This document shows, one piece after another, positions 8,227-18,673 of a stretch of DNA of 47,230 bases. Position 1 is the first letter of the stretch. Each line of letters begins with the position of its first letter. The translations under genes were made by a program, and so were the position numbers. This stretch comes from Acidimicrobiaceae bacterium (lineage in GTDB: Bacteria > Actinomycetota > Acidimicrobiia > Acidimicrobiales > Aldehydirespiratoraceae): the NCBI GenBank assembly GCA_009843735.1, contig VYCW01000002.1, forward strand, positions 1 to 47,230, read 5' to 3'. Under the pieces are notes generated by a model. That model had not been told where the DNA came from and made no database searches. It saw nothing but the letters and a program-made list of their open reading frames with translations.

Positions 8227-8982
8227 TCACTGGTCGACCCTGGCCACGTAGCCGATCCCGCGCACGGTGTGAATGATCCGGGGCTCGCCGCCTCCCTCCG
8301 TCTTGCGGCGGAGGTACCCGACGTACACATCGAGCGTCTTGGACTCCACCTCGAGGGCTCCGTCCCACACATGCTCGTAGATGTCGTAGCGGCTCAGCAC
8401 GGTCCCGGCGTTGCGCACCAGCAGCTCGAGGAGGTCGAACTCGGTGCGGGACAAGTCGATGCGGCGACCGGCCCGGCGCGCGAGCCGGCCCTCGACGTCG
8501 AGCTCCAGGTCGGCGAAGCTCACCAGGTACCGGCCGCCGGACGCAGCGGGTTCGGCGGCGCCGGTGCTTCCCCGCGCCTCCTCCGCGGCCCTCAGCCGGG
8601 CTCGCACCCGGGCCAGTAGCTCCTCCAGCGCGAACGGCTTGACCAGATAGTCGTCGGCGCCGGCGTCCAGCCCGGCCACCCGGTCGCTGACCTCGTGGCG
8701 CGCGGTCAGCATCAGGATCTGGGTGTCGCAGCCGGCCTCACGCAGCATCCGGCAGACGCTCAGACCGTCGGCGTTGGGCATCGACACGTCGAGCACCATC
8801 AGATCGGGCCGGTGGGACCTGTGCGCCTTCAACGCCGCCGCGCCGTCGGCGACCACCACGACGTCGTATCCCTCAAGCCTCAGGGCACGCTCCAGCGACT
8901 GCCGCACCCGCCGATCGTCCTCGGCCACCAGGATAGAAGCGCCGGCCGCAGCTCCGGCCGGGCTCGCCGCTCCTTCACTCAC
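8227..8982 (-). CDS. OmpR/PhoB-family response regulator
   Basis: About 251 residues. The receiver domain has the acidic pocket EDD (21-23), the phosphoacceptor in LMVLDVSMP (Asp65), the conserved Thr in MLTARH and the Lys in YLVKPF. The C-terminal winged helix is of OmpR type, with TEFDLLELL, VSRYDIYEHVW-like and LRRKTE...IIHTVRGIGY segments. It is the cognate regulator of the kinase that follows after 42 nt. The GTG at 8982 is chosen because TAACCT lies about 30 nt upstream and would place a transcript start near 9006; ATG 9012 is in frame and would add ten residues. The gene diverges from surE, with the two 5' ends under 90 bp apart. Confidence 0.92.
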   Translation of the reverse strand: MSEGAASPAGAAAGASILVAEDDRRVRQSLERALRLEGYDVVVVADGAAALKAHRSHRPDLMVLDVSMPNADGLSVCRMLREAGCDTQILMLTARHEVSDRVAGLDAGADDYLVKPFALEELLARVRARLRAAEEARGSTGAAEPAASGGRYLVSFADLELDVEGRLARRAGRRIDLSRTEFDLLELLVRNAGTVLSRYDIYEHVWDGALEVESKTLDVYVGYLRRKTEGGGEPRIIHTVRGIGYVARVDQ

Positions 8983-9058
8983 AGCCCCAGTGTGGCGTGC
9001 CAAGGTGAACATCAGGTTAGAAGTTCGGGCGCACCGGCTCGGGCGGCTGGCGGGCCGA

Positions 9059-9064
9059 TATGGT
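9059..9064 (+). promoter_or_regulatory. -10 element for surE
   Basis: TATGGT sits 6 nt before the GTG start at 9071, the spacing expected if transcription starts on the first base of the start codon. No ribosome-binding sequence is visible between them. Confidence 0.5.
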
Positions 9065-9070
9065 CCGCGG

Positions 9071-9895
9071 GTGCGAATTCTCGTCACCAACGACGACGGC
9101 ATCGACTCCATCGGGCTGCACGTGCTGGCCCGGGCCATGGCGACCATCGGTGATGTGGTGGTGGCCGCGCCCGACAAGGAATACTCGGGCTATGGAGCGG
9201 CTTTCGGGCCTCTGCACCTGATCCAGCCCGAGGTGCACCGGGCCCGCATCGACGGCATAGACGAGGTGTGGTCGGTGACCGGCCCGCCCGCGCTGTGCGT
9301 GATGTTCGGGCGTCTGGACCTCTTCGGCCATTACGACCTGGTGGTGGCGGGCATCAACCCCGGCGCCAACGTGGGTCGCTCCGTGTACCACTCGGGCACG
9401 GTCGGGGCCTGCCTGACCGCCCGCAACGGCGGTGTGTCGGGCGTGGCGGTGAGCCAGTCGGTGGAGTCGTTCGGGGTGGAGGGCCAGGCCTGGGAGGAGA
9501 CGCTCGCCGACCAGCCCTGGCACAGTGCCGCCACCGTGGCCGCGGCGGCCGTGGAGGGACTGGTCACCGGCCTGCCCGAGAGTCCGGTGGTGCTCAACAT
9601 CAACGTCCCCGGCCGGGAGATGGCCGGGATCAAGGGCTGGAAGCGCACCGAGGTCGGCATCGAGCCGCCCCGCTCGATGGCCACCGCACAGCTCGAGCCG
9701 AGGCCCGGCCACACCGACGCGTTCCGGGTGAAGATGGACTGGGGGGAGGCCATCGAGCTTCCCGAGCACACCGACGGCGGCGCGGTGATGGCGGGCTGGG
9801 TGTCGGTCGGATGGCTCGGCCGGCTGGAGTCGACCGAGCCGGGCTTCGGGGGAGCGTCCGAGGCCGAGTCCCGTCTCGACAAGCTGCTTCACTGA
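9071..9895 (+). CDS. surE: SurE 5'/3'-nucleotidase
   Basis: 274 residues. The protein opens with RILVTNDDGIDSIG, the metal-binding Asp pair (residues 9-10) that defines SurE, followed by SVTGPPALCV and GINPGANVGRSVYHSGTVGA, the loop holding the metal-binding Asn and phosphate-binding Ser. SurE enzymes are metal-dependent phosphatases acting on nucleoside 5'- and 3'-monophosphates and short polyphosphates in stationary phase. GTG 9071 starts exactly at the conserved N-terminus; the frame is open further upstream but those residues do not look like protein. TATGGT 6 nt upstream suggests a leaderless mRNA. The ABC-F gene follows after 30 nt. Confidence 0.93.
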   Translation: MRILVTNDDGIDSIGLHVLARAMATIGDVVVAAPDKEYSGYGAAFGPLHLIQPEVHRARIDGIDEVWSVTGPPALCVMFGRLDLFGHYDLVVAGINPGANVGRSVYHSGTVGACLTARNGGVSGVAVSQSVESFGVEGQAWEETLADQPWHSAATVAAAAVEGLVTGLPESPVVLNINVPGREMAGIKGWKRTEVGIEPPRSMATAQLEPRPGHTDAFRVKMDWGEAIELPEHTDGGAVMAGWVSVGWLGRLESTEPGFGGASEAESRLDKLLH

Positions 9896-9913
9896 CCTGC
9901 GGGCCTACGGCCG

Positions 9914-9919
9914 TAACGT
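9914..9919 (+). promoter_or_regulatory. -10 element for the ABC-F gene
   Basis: TAACGT lies 6 nt before the GTG at 9926 and overlaps a 10-bp palindrome TACGGCCGTA at 9906-9915. The spacing fits a leaderless transcript. Confidence 0.45.
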
Positions 9920-9925
9920 TGAGCG

Positions 9926-11854
<1,929 letters not shown>

Positions 11855-11864
11855 AACCGGCCGG

Positions 11865-13421
11865 ATGCTGCTAGCCGATCTCGTCGCCTGCACCGACGAA
11901 GTGGCTGCCACCTCGTCGCGCACCGGCAAGATCGAGGCCCTCGCCGGGCTGCTCACCGGTACGGCCGGATCCCAGGCCGGCGTCGTGGCCGGCCTGATCG
12001 CCGGCGACCCCCGCCAAGGACGCATCGGCGTGGGCTGGGCGACGGTGGCCGCGCTCCGGACACAGCCGGCTGCCCAGCCGTCGCTGACGGTGGCCGATCT
12101 CGACGCCATGCTCGACGCGATCGCGGACGCATCGGGTGAGGGATCGACCCAGCGGCGCCTCGACCTGCTCGGCGACTTCCTGGCCCGGGCCACCACCGCC
12201 GAGACCGACTTCGTGCGGAGGCTGCTCGTGGGCGAGTTGCGTCAGGGAGCCAGCGAGGGGGTGGTGGTGGAGGCCGTCGCCCGGGCCGCCGGTGTGCCCG
12301 CGGCTCCGGTCCGCCGGGCCCTGATGCTGGCGGGCGACCTCGGCGAGACCGCCGGCATCGCCCTGTCAGAGGGACGGGCCGGTCTGGACGCGGTGGGCTT
12401 CCGGCCGATGCGGCCGATCCGGCCGATGCTGGCCTCCACCGCCGACGACGCCGCCTCCGCCGTCGCGGCGCTGGGTCGGTGCTCGGTGGAGTGGAAGCTC
12501 GACGGGATCCGCATCCAGGCTCACCGGCAGGGCAACGAGGTCCGGGTGTGGACCCGCAACCTCAACGAGGTCACCGGCCGCCTCGGCGAAGTGGTCGAAG
12601 TGATGCGGGACCTCCCTGTCGACACCGTGGCCCTAGACGGGGAGGTGCTCGGGTTGGCCGAGGACCTCTCCCCCGCAGCCTTCCAGGACACGATGGGCCG
12701 GGTGGGCACCAGGCAATCCGGTGAAGCCGCGCCGGCCGGTGCCGGACCGGTGCGGGTGGCGCCCGTGTTCTTCGACGTCCTGCACCTCGACGGGCGGGAC
12801 CTGCTCGACGAGCCCCTCGAGGCCCGGCTGGAGTGCCTGAGGAAGGCAGTCGCAGACCATCGCGTACCCGGCGTCGTCACCGACGATCCCGACGAGGCCG
12901 AGCGAACCTTCGACGCCGCGGTGGCCGCCGGCCATGAGGGCGTGATGGTGAAGGCGGCAGGCTCGCCCTACGCCGCGGGCCGGCGGGGCAAGGCCTGGCG
13001 CAAGGTGAAGCCGGTCCGCCGGCTCGACCTGGTGGTGCTAGCAGTGGAGCCGGGAAGCGGGCGCCGCCATCGCTGGCTCTCCAACATCCATCTCGGGGCC
13101 CGGGACCCCGACGGGGGCTTCGTGATGGTCGGCAAGACGTTCAAGGGCATGACCGACGAGATGCTCGAATGGCAGACCCGCCGCTTCGAGGAGCTCGCCA
13201 CCGACCGGAACCCGTACGTCGTGCGGCTGAGGCCCGAGCAGGTGGTGGAGATCGCGGTCGACGGCGTTCAGCGCTCGAGCCGCTACCCCGGCGGTGTGGC
13301 CCTGCGCTTCGCCCGGGTCGTGCGCTACCGCAGCGACAAGCCGGCCGCCGAGGCCGACACCATCACGGCGGTCCGCTCATTCCTACCGGGCGCCTCAGGA
13401 TCTATAGGCTCGGAGCCATGA
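11865..13421 (+). CDS. ligB: ATP-dependent DNA ligase, LigB type
   Basis: 518 residues, close in length and layout to mycobacterial LigB. A helical DNA-binding domain (about 1-180) precedes the nucleotidyltransferase core with motif I VEWKLDGIR (adenylated Lys211), motif III around VALDGEVLG and motif V KAWRKVKP, and an OB-fold domain ends the protein. It seals nicks by ATP-dependent adenylation. In Actinobacteria it exists beside the essential NAD-dependent LigA and is dispensable for replication, with a role in repair inferred. Here it opens a cluster containing a base-excision glycosylase and an AlkD-like protein. It starts 10 nt after the ABC-F stop, and its own stop overlaps the next gene's ATG as ATGA. 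Confidence 0.93.
   Translation: MLLADLVACTDEVAATSSRTGKIEALAGLLTGTAGSQAGVVAGLIAGDPRQGRIGVGWATVAALRTQPAAQPSLTVADLDAMLDAIADASGEGSTQRRLDLLGDFLARATTAETDFVRRLLVGELRQGASEGVVVEAVARAAGVPAAPVRRALMLAGDLGETAGIALSEGRAGLDAVGFRPMRPIRPMLASTADDAASAVAALGRCSVEWKLDGIRIQAHRQGNEVRVWTRNLNEVTGRLGEVVEVMRDLPVDTVALDGEVLGLAEDLSPAAFQDTMGRVGTRQSGEAAPAGAGPVRVAPVFFDVLHLDGRDLLDEPLEARLECLRKAVADHRVPGVVTDDPDEAERTFDAAVAAGHEGVMVKAAGSPYAAGRRGKAWRKVKPVRRLDLVVLAVEPGSGRRHRWLSNIHLGARDPDGGFVMVGKTFKGMTDEMLEWQTRRFEELATDRNPYVVRLRPEQVVEIAVDGVQRSSRYPGGVALRFARVVRYRSDKPAAEADTITAVRSFLPGASGSIGSEP
13405..13410 (+). promoter_or_regulatory. -10 element for the DUF3039 gene, inside the ligase end
   Basis: TAGGCT sits 7 nt before the ATG at 13418, inside the last codons of the ligase gene. 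It suggests the small gene can be transcribed on its own as a leaderless message besides being read from the ligase operon. Confidence 0.4.
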
Positions 13422-13711
13422 CCGGCACGACCAGCAGCTCCAGCGACACGCCCGCGCCCGTTCAGACTCCGGCGCCGGCGACCACCACCGTCACCGAGCC
13501 CGATATCCGGCCGGTGACCGACGACGGCGACCACGACCGCTTCGCCCACTACACCCGGAGGGCCGACGCCAACCGGGCCTATGTCGAGGGCACCCCGGTG
13601 CGGGCACTCTGCGGCAAGGTGTGGGTCCCGAGCCGGGATCCGTCCCGGTACCCGGTGTGCCCGGAGTGCACCAAGATCCGGGAGCGCCTCCGCAGGCGGG
13701 CCTACAACTGA
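13418..13711 (+). CDS. DUF3039 small protein with a Cys motif
   Basis: 97 residues, function unknown. A Ser/Thr/Pro-rich N-terminus (about 1-35) is probably disordered. The conserved part holds HYTRR, a GTPVRALCGKVW segment with one Cys, and SRYPVCPECTKI with a CPxC pair, so a structural zinc site is likely. This matches the actinobacterial DUF3039 family. The ATG overlaps the ligase stop, which ties it to the DNA-repair operon, although TAGGCT 7 nt upstream may give it its own promoter. The C-terminus is strongly basic (RERLRRRAYN). Confidence 0.8.
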   Translation: MTGTTSSSSDTPAPVQTPAPATTTVTEPDIRPVTDDGDHDRFAHYTRRADANRAYVEGTPVRALCGKVWVPSRDPSRYPVCPECTKIRERLRRRAYN

Positions 13712-13746
13712 GCAGGACAGGGGCGCTTCCGGGCGGGCCCACGGCC

Positions 13747-14148
13747 ATGCGCACCCACCTACAGGGCGCCTTCCTGCTGATCGTCCTGCTGCTCGCCTTC
13801 TGGTGGGCGCTGAGCTGGGCCGGCCCGATCTTCGACAGCGCCCTCGGCGGCGCGGACGGCGCCATCGTGGCCAGAGCGCCCACGGATAACACTGCTACCG
13901 GCGAGGCCCAGGCTGACGCGCCTCTCGACGGCAACGAGGTCGCCGCCTTGCAGGGAGCGTTACTGCAGGTCGGCTACAGCCCCGGCCCGGTCGACGGGAT
14001 CATGGGCGAGCTGACCCGGGCGGCCATCGAGGAGGCCAAGGGTGACCTGGGACTGATCGAGGTGTCCGACAGGCAGCTCCTCGAGACCCTTGAGACCGCG
14101 GTCGAGGCCCTCGAGTCGACGCCGGACGCCGGCGAGCCGGGCTCCTGA
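13747..14148 (+). CDS. Membrane-anchored small protein with a peptidoglycan-binding-like domain
   Basis: 133 residues. One N-terminal membrane segment (about 8-26, LLIVLLLAFWWALSWA) follows a short basic end, so the rest should face outside. After an Ala/Asp/Thr-rich linker, residues about 58-90 read NEVAALQGALLQVGYSPGPVDGIMGELTRAAI, split by the typical Gly-Tyr-Pro turns of the PG_binding_1 fold. Such domains attach enzymes to cell wall, but no catalytic domain is present; a helical tail rich in Glu, Leu and Thr ends the protein. The ATG 13747 starts just before the membrane segment. The stop is 1 nt before the glycosylase start, so the two are cotranscribed. Confidence 0.7.
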   Translation: MRTHLQGAFLLIVLLLAFWWALSWAGPIFDSALGGADGAIVARAPTDNTATGEAQADAPLDGNEVAALQGALLQVGYSPGPVDGIMGELTRAAIEEAKGDLGLIEVSDRQLLETLETAVEALESTPDAGEPGS

Positions 14149-14149
14149 C

Positions 14150-15085
14150 ATGCCCCGGCCGACCGGCTCCGTGGCCAAGGCCCCGCAGGTGCCGCCGTCC
14201 CCGCCGGACTGCTCAACCGTCTTCCGGCCCTCCTTCGACCTGAACTTGAAGGTGACGTTGATGTGGGTGAAGACGTCCCAGAGTCGCGACGGCGTTCGAT
14301 GGTGGGCCACCGAGACCCCCGAGGGGTCGGCGTCGCTGGCGTTCCGATCCCTGGGCGGCGAGGTGATCGCGGATGCCTGGGGGCCGGGCGCCGACTGGGC
14401 CGTCGAGCGACTCCCGGCCCTGCTCGGCAACGACGACGACACCAGCGGCTTCCGGCCCCGCGACCCGGTGGTGAGCGGCCTGGTGTCGCGGCTGGGGATG
14501 CCGCGGCTCGGTACCACCGGCCGCTGGTACGAAGCAATGGCCACAGCCGCCATATACCAGAGGGTGGTCAGCGCCGACGCCCGGACCGCGGTGACCCGCA
14601 TGGGCAGGATGCACGGCGCCGACGTGCCCGGCGCGGGGCCGCTGCCGCTGTTCCCCCGTCCCGAGGCGGTGCTACGGGTCCCCGATCATGGGTTCCACCG
14701 AGCCGGCGTCGACCGGGCCCGCACCCGGGTGATCCGGGTCGCGGCCAAGCACGCCGAGCGCTTGGAGGCCCTGCACCAGCGGCCCGCGGCCGAGGCCCGA
14801 GAGTGGCTGCAGCGCCTTCCCGGCGTAGGACCGTGGACCGCGGCCCGCACGACCGGAGCGGCCGCCGGCGACCCCGACGCGGTGCCGGTAGGAGACCTGC
14901 ACGTGCCGGTGCTGGTGACCTATGCCCTCAGCGGCGCCACCGACGGCGACGACGACTCGATGCTCGAGCTGCTGGAGCCCTACGCAGGCCACCGCGGCCG
15001 GGTCGTGCGCCTGATCAAGGCCGCGGGCATCGGCCCGCCCAAGCACCACCCGGCCCCCACCCGCTTCGACATCAGCCGGATCTAG
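14150..15085 (+). CDS. DNA-3-methyladenine glycosylase (HhH-GPD, AlkA-like)
   Basis: 311 residues. The helix-hairpin-helix motif is LPGVGPWTA (223-231), followed at the usual distance by Asp249 in VGDLH, the position of the catalytic Asp in AlkA. A beta-rich N-terminal domain (about 30-110) precedes it, as in AlkA. The enzyme removes alkylated or deaminated purines in base excision repair. No Ada-like regulatory domains are fused. ATG 14150 follows the previous stop by 1 nt; the residues before about 22 are Pro-rich and unlike the family, so a start further in is possible. The 3' end overlaps by four bases the convergent AlkD-like gene, another alkylation-repair protein. Confidence 0.88.
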   Translation: MPRPTGSVAKAPQVPPSPPDCSTVFRPSFDLNLKVTLMWVKTSQSRDGVRWWATETPEGSASLAFRSLGGEVIADAWGPGADWAVERLPALLGNDDDTSGFRPRDPVVSGLVSRLGMPRLGTTGRWYEAMATAAIYQRVVSADARTAVTRMGRMHGADVPGAGPLPLFPRPEAVLRVPDHGFHRAGVDRARTRVIRVAAKHAERLEALHQRPAAEAREWLQRLPGVGPWTAARTTGAAAGDPDAVPVGDLHVPVLVTYALSGATDGDDDSMLELLEPYAGHRGRVVRLIKAAGIGPPKHHPAPTRFDISRI

Positions 15086-15789
15086 CTGGCCTTGCGCTTG
15101 GAGGCTCTCTCCGCTTGCCGGGCCCGGTGGGCGAGGGTGCGCTCCACGTAGGGGGCCACCTCGGGGGTCTTGCAGCCGGTCTGGCCGTGATCGACCTTCA
15201 CTGGGCCGATCCGGCCGGCGGCGGCCAGCACCGATCGGCGCAGGTTGCCGTCGCGCAGCGCCAGCACGATCAGCGCCCCGTTCATCTCGTGGCGGACCCG
15301 GTTGGGCCGATCGCCGATCTCAGCCTCGATCTGGTGCAGCAGGCCGCGCAGCTCCTGGACCGACCACACGTCGGGATCCTCGGCGGTGCAGGTGACGATG
15401 AACCACCCGGTGGACGCGGTCCACTCGGCCGGGCTGTCCCTCCAAGCGTCGCTCAGCCTCCGGGCGTGGCGCGACTGGGCGCAGAGCCCGCCGAGGCCCT
15501 CGGCCAGGATGTAGTTGTCCACGTCGCCCAGCCAGCGGCCGGCCAGCGGCTCGTCCATCGCAGCGGGGTCGGCCACCCGAAGCGCCAGCACCCTGGCATC
15601 GTGGTTGCCGCTGTCCCACAGCTGCCGGGCCAGCCCGTGGTCGGTCTTGATCGGCTTGGTGATCTTGCCGAGATCGGCGTAGCTGACCCCGAACATGGGC
15701 TCAGCCGCGCCGTGGCGGGCGTACACCTTGCGGTTCTGGGCCGTCCCAGCCGCCTCCAGTTGTGCCATCACCTCCGAGAGACCCGGCAT
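15082..15789 (-). CDS. AlkD-like DNA alkylation repair protein (HEAT-repeat)
   Basis: 235 residues, predicted all-helical, with the HEAT-like pattern of the AlkC/AlkD family. Characteristic segments are FGVSYADLGKITKPI near residue 33, LARQLWDSGNHDARVLALRVAD (the family's weight-bearing helices) and a late YVERTLAHRARQ. AlkD enzymes excise cationic 3- and 7-alkylpurines without flipping the base. I cannot confirm the catalytic Asp by position, so a non-catalytic family member is possible. The stop codon shares bases with the stop of the convergent AlkA-like gene. The metallo-beta-lactamase gene ends 7 nt further along on the same strand. Confidence 0.82.
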   Translation of the reverse strand: MPGLSEVMAQLEAAGTAQNRKVYARHGAAEPMFGVSYADLGKITKPIKTDHGLARQLWDSGNHDARVLALRVADPAAMDEPLAGRWLGDVDNYILAEGLGGLCAQSRHARRLSDAWRDSPAEWTASTGWFIVTCTAEDPDVWSVQELRGLLHQIEAEIGDRPNRVRHEMNGALIVLALRDGNLRRSVLAAAGRIGPVKVDHGQTGCKTPEVAPYVERTLAHRARQAERASKRKAS

Positions 15790-15796
15790 GACCGGC

Positions 15797-16426
15797 TCAG
15801 GCGAGGCCTAGTTCGGACATGCGGTCGAGGACTCGCTCGGTCTCGTCGCCGATGGTGGTGTTGTCGCCGTGGCCGGTGTGCACGACCGTGCCGACGGGCA
15901 GGGTCAGCAGGCGGTCGCGGATGCTGCGCAGGATGGTGGGCTCGTCGCTGAAGCTGCGGCCGGTGGCGCCGGGCCCGCCGCAGAACAGCGTGTCGCCCGA
16001 CAGCACCCGGCCTCCGGCCTCATCGAAGAAGCAGCAGCACCCCGGTGAGTGGCCCGGTGTGTGGATCACGCCGAGGGTGTGGCCGCCCGCGGCCAGCACC
16101 GATCCCGGCTCCACATCGCCATCGGGCTGATCGTCGGAGTAGACCGCGTCCCACAGCATCCGGTCGTCGGGATGGATCAGCACCGGTGCGTCCACCGCGT
16201 CGCGCAGGGCCACCGCCGCGTTGATGTGGTCGTTGTGGCCGTGGGTGCACACGATGGCCGCCACCCGCCGTCCGGCCACTGCGGCCGCGATGGGCTCGTG
16301 ATCGTGGGCCGCGTCGAAGATGAGCACCTCGCGGTCGTCGCCCACCAGCCAGATGTTGTTGGTGACCTCCCACTCGCCGCCGTCGAGAGCGAAGATGCCG
16401 TCGGTGGTGACCAGCTCGATGGCCAT
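15797..16426 (-). CDS. Metallo-beta-lactamase fold hydrolase, partner of the mycothiol formaldehyde dehydrogenase
   Basis: 209 residues. The metal-binding motif is THGHNDH, followed by a later His in HTPGHSPG, the Asp in LSGDTLF and a final His in HTGHGD, the full MBL ligand set of the glyoxalase II-like group. The gene lies 23 nt after the S-(hydroxymethyl)mycothiol dehydrogenase, the same pairing as Rv2259-Rv2260 in Mycobacterium tuberculosis. The likely role, inferred from that pairing, is hydrolysis of the S-formylmycothiol made by the dehydrogenase, giving formate and mycothiol. ATG 16426 begins with the conserved N-terminal strand. Confidence 0.88.
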   Translation of the reverse strand: MAIELVTTDGIFALDGGEWEVTNNIWLVGDDREVLIFDAAHDHEPIAAAVAGRRVAAIVCTHGHNDHINAAVALRDAVDAPVLIHPDDRMLWDAVYSDDQPDGDVEPGSVLAAGGHTLGVIHTPGHSPGCCCFFDEAGGRVLSGDTLFCGGPGATGRSFSDEPTILRSIRDRLLTLPVGTVVHTGHGDNTTIGDETERVLDRMSELGLA

Positions 16427-16449
16427 GGTCTCTCGAATCCCCGCTGCTG

Positions 16450-17535
16450 CTACAGCACGACGACGGAGCGCAGCACCTCGCCCCGCTCCATCTTGTGGAA
16501 GGCCTCCTCGACGTCGCCGAGGCTGATCGTCTCCGACACGAAGCCGTCGAGGTCCAGGCGGTCCTGGAGGTAGAGGTCGATCAGCATGGGGAAGTCCCGG
16601 CTCGGCAGGCAGTCGCCGTACCAGCTCGACTTCAGGGCGCCGCCCCGGCCGAACACCTCGATGAAGGGCAGTTCGATGGTCATGTCGGGCCGGGGCACAC
16701 CCACCAGCACCACCGTGCCGGCCAAGTCGCGGGCCTCGAAGGCCTGGCGGTAGGTCTGGGGCAGGCCCACCGCCTCGATGGCCACGTCCACCCCGTTGCC
16801 GCCGGTGAGGGCCTGGATCGCCTCCACCGCGTCGGTCTCGGAGGAGTTGATGGTGTGGGTTGCGCCGAAGCGCTTGGCCCACTCCAGCTTGCGATCGTCG
16901 ATGTCCACACCGATGATCGTGTGGGCGCCGGCCAGCTTGGAGCCGGCGATTGCCGCGTCGCCCACGCCCCCGCAGCCGAACACGGCCACGCTGTCGCCCC
17001 GGCCCACGCCGCCGGTGTTTATCGCCGCGCCGATGCCGGCCATCACGCCGCAGCCCAGCAGGCCCGCGGCAGTGGCCGGGGCGGCCGAGTCCACCTTGGT
17101 GCACTGCCCCGCCGCCACCAGCGTCTTCTCGACGAAGGCGCCGATGCCCAGCGCGGGCGACAGCTCGGTTCCGTCGTCCAGCGTCATCTTCTGGGACGCG
17201 TTGTGGGTGCTGAAGCAGATCTGGGGCCGGCCCCGCAGGCACGAGCGGCACTGGCCGCACACCGCCCGCCAGTTGAGGATCACGTAGTCGCCCGGCTCCA
17301 CCTCGGTAACGCCGTCTCCGACCGACTCCACCACGCCAGCGGCCTCGTGGCCCAGCAGGAAGGGGAACTCGTCGTTGATCCCGCCCTCGCGGTAATGCAG
17401 GTCGGTGTGGCAGACGCCGCAGGCCTGGATGGACACCACGGCCTCGCCGGGGCCCGGTTCGGGGATCACGACGTCGGTGATCGTGACCGGCTCGCCCACC
17501 GCCATCGACACCACTCCTCGCACGGTCTGGGGCAT
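16450..17535 (-). CDS. mscR: S-(hydroxymethyl)mycothiol dehydrogenase
   Basis: 361 residues, zinc-dependent medium-chain alcohol dehydrogenase. Nearly all landmarks of MscR are present: ACGVCHTDL (catalytic zinc Cys), GHEAAG (zinc His), the structural zinc cysteines in [27 protein letters not shown], the NAD fold [12 protein letters not shown] and the [13 protein letters not shown] stretch. It oxidises the formaldehyde-mycothiol adduct with NAD+ in formaldehyde detoxification, so the organism probably makes mycothiol. ATG 17535 has an AGGAGG about 9 nt upstream, one of the few strong ribosome sites in the window. TAGTGT on the minus strand near 17571-17576 may be its -10. It diverges from the DUF2277 gene. 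Confidence 0.94.
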   Translation of the reverse strand: MPQTVRGVVSMAVGEPVTITDVVIPEPGPGEAVVSIQACGVCHTDLHYREGGINDEFPFLLGHEAAGVVESVGDGVTEVEPGDYVILNWRAVCGQCRSCLRGRPQICFSTHNASQKMTLDDGTELSPALGIGAFVEKTLVAAGQCTKVDSAAPATAAGLLGCGVMAGIGAAINTGGVGRGDSVAVFGCGGVGDAAIAGSKLAGAHTIIGVDIDDRKLEWAKRFGATHTINSSETDAVEAIQALTGGNGVDVAIEAVGLPQTYRQAFEARDLAGTVVLVGVPRPDMTIELPFIEVFGRGGALKSSWYGDCLPSRDFPMLIDLYLQDRLDLDGFVSETISLGDVEEAFHKMERGEVLRSVVVL

Positions 17536-17669
17536 GTCCTCGTCCTCCTAGTAGTCCGTCCGGATGGTCGGGGCACACTACCGCGCCCGGTCGAACGATG
17601 AAGTAGCGAGCACCCTGCCGCCTCGCCGGGTCCGGACCTGCACGCTCGGCCTCTCGGGCACAACGGGCG

Positions 17670-17675
17670 TAGAGT
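17670..17675 (+). promoter_or_regulatory. -10 element for the DUF2277 gene
   Basis: TAGAGT lies 7 nt before the ATG at 17683 with no ribosome-binding sequence between them, as for a leaderless transcript. Confidence 0.5.
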
Positions 17676-17682
17676 CGCAGCC

Positions 17683-17943
17683 ATGTGCCGCAACATCACA
17701 ACCCTGCGCGGCTTGGCCCCTCCGGCCACCACCGCCGAGATCGAAGCCGCCGCCCGCCAGTACATCCGCAAGGTCAGCGGGGTGCAGAAGACATCGGCCA
17801 CGACCGAGGCCGCCTTCGAGCAGGCGGTCGCGCTGGTCGCGGACGCCACCGCCGACCTTCTGGCCACCCTCCCTGCCCGCCGGACGCCGCCCCGCCAGGA
17901 TCCGCCCCTGCGCCGGCGGGCGGCCGCCGGCGCCGCCGCCTGA
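17683..17943 (+). CDS. DUF2277 protein
   Basis: 86 residues. The start MCRNITTLRGLAPPAT and the helix EIEAAARQYIRKVSGVQK are the hallmark of DUF2277, a short family found widely in Actinobacteria and Proteobacteria with no known function. The invariant Cys at position 2 is kept. The C-terminal 20 residues are Arg/Pro/Ala-rich and probably unstructured. The gene begins an operon: Pcm starts 7 nt after its stop. Confidence 0.85.
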   Translation: MCRNITTLRGLAPPATTAEIEAAARQYIRKVSGVQKTSATTEAAFEQAVALVADATADLLATLPARRTPPRQDPPLRRRAAAGAAA

Positions 17944-17950
17944 TCCGCCC

Positions 17951-18649
17951 ATGCCCAAGCCGGCGCGGCAGCTGTCCGACCTGGTTGGCCAGGCCCGCCG
18001 CTACGGCGTGCGCGACGAGGCTGTGCTGGCGGCCATCGGGACGGTGCCGCGCCAGAGCTTCGTGCCCCGCCGGCTCGCCGCGGCGGCGTACGACGACGGC
18101 CCCCTGCCCATCGGGGAGGGGCAGACCATCAGCCAGCCCGCGATGGTGGCGATGATGGCCGAGGCAGCCCAACTCCAACCGAGCGACAGCGTGCTGGAGG
18201 TCGGGGCGGGTTCGGGGTACGGCGCGCTGGTGCTGCGGGCGCTCGCCGGCCGGGTGGTGACCATCGAACGAAGGTCCGGCCTGGCCGAGAAGGCCCGCTC
18301 CGCCCTCGCCGGCCAGGAGCTGGGAGACGTAAAGGTCGTGGTGGGCGACGGGACGCTGGGCTGGCCCGCCGACGCTCCCTACGACGCGATCGTCGTGACC
18401 GCGGCCGGTCCGGCGCCGCCTCCGCCCCTGCTGCAGCAGCTCGCGCCGGGTGGCCGCCTGGTGATGCCGGTGGGCCCGCGCCACCGCGACCAGTTCCTGA
18501 TGCGCTACACCCGCCCTGCCGCCTCGGATGTCGGCGACAACGGCGGCAACGGCAGCCCCGTGCTGGCCGAGGACTGCCGTGCGGAACGGCTCACAGCGGT
18601 GCGCTTCGTCCCGCTCATCGGCGCCCACGGTTTCGGGTCCGGCCGGTGA
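17951..18649 (+). CDS. pcm: Protein-L-isoaspartate O-methyltransferase
   Basis: 232 residues. The SAM-binding motif is VLEVGAGSGYGALVL, preceded by the family's PIGEGQTISQPAMVA loop, which recognises the isoaspartyl carboxylate, and followed by APYDAIVVTAA and LAPGGRLVMPVG. Pcm methylates abnormal isoaspartate residues to begin repair of aged proteins. A short Gly/Asn-rich insertion (about residues 195-205) is slightly unusual. ATG 17951 follows DUF2277 by 7 nt. The N-terminus lacks a signal peptide, so the protein is cytosolic. Confidence 0.92.
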   Translation: MPKPARQLSDLVGQARRYGVRDEAVLAAIGTVPRQSFVPRRLAAAAYDDGPLPIGEGQTISQPAMVAMMAEAAQLQPSDSVLEVGAGSGYGALVLRALAGRVVTIERRSGLAEKARSALAGQELGDVKVVVGDGTLGWPADAPYDAIVVTAAGPAPPPPLLQQLAPGGRLVMPVGPRHRDQFLMRYTRPAASDVGDNGGNGSPVLAEDCRAERLTAVRFVPLIGAHGFGSGR

Positions 18650-18673
18650 CCCCACCCCGGCTGTAGAGAACCC

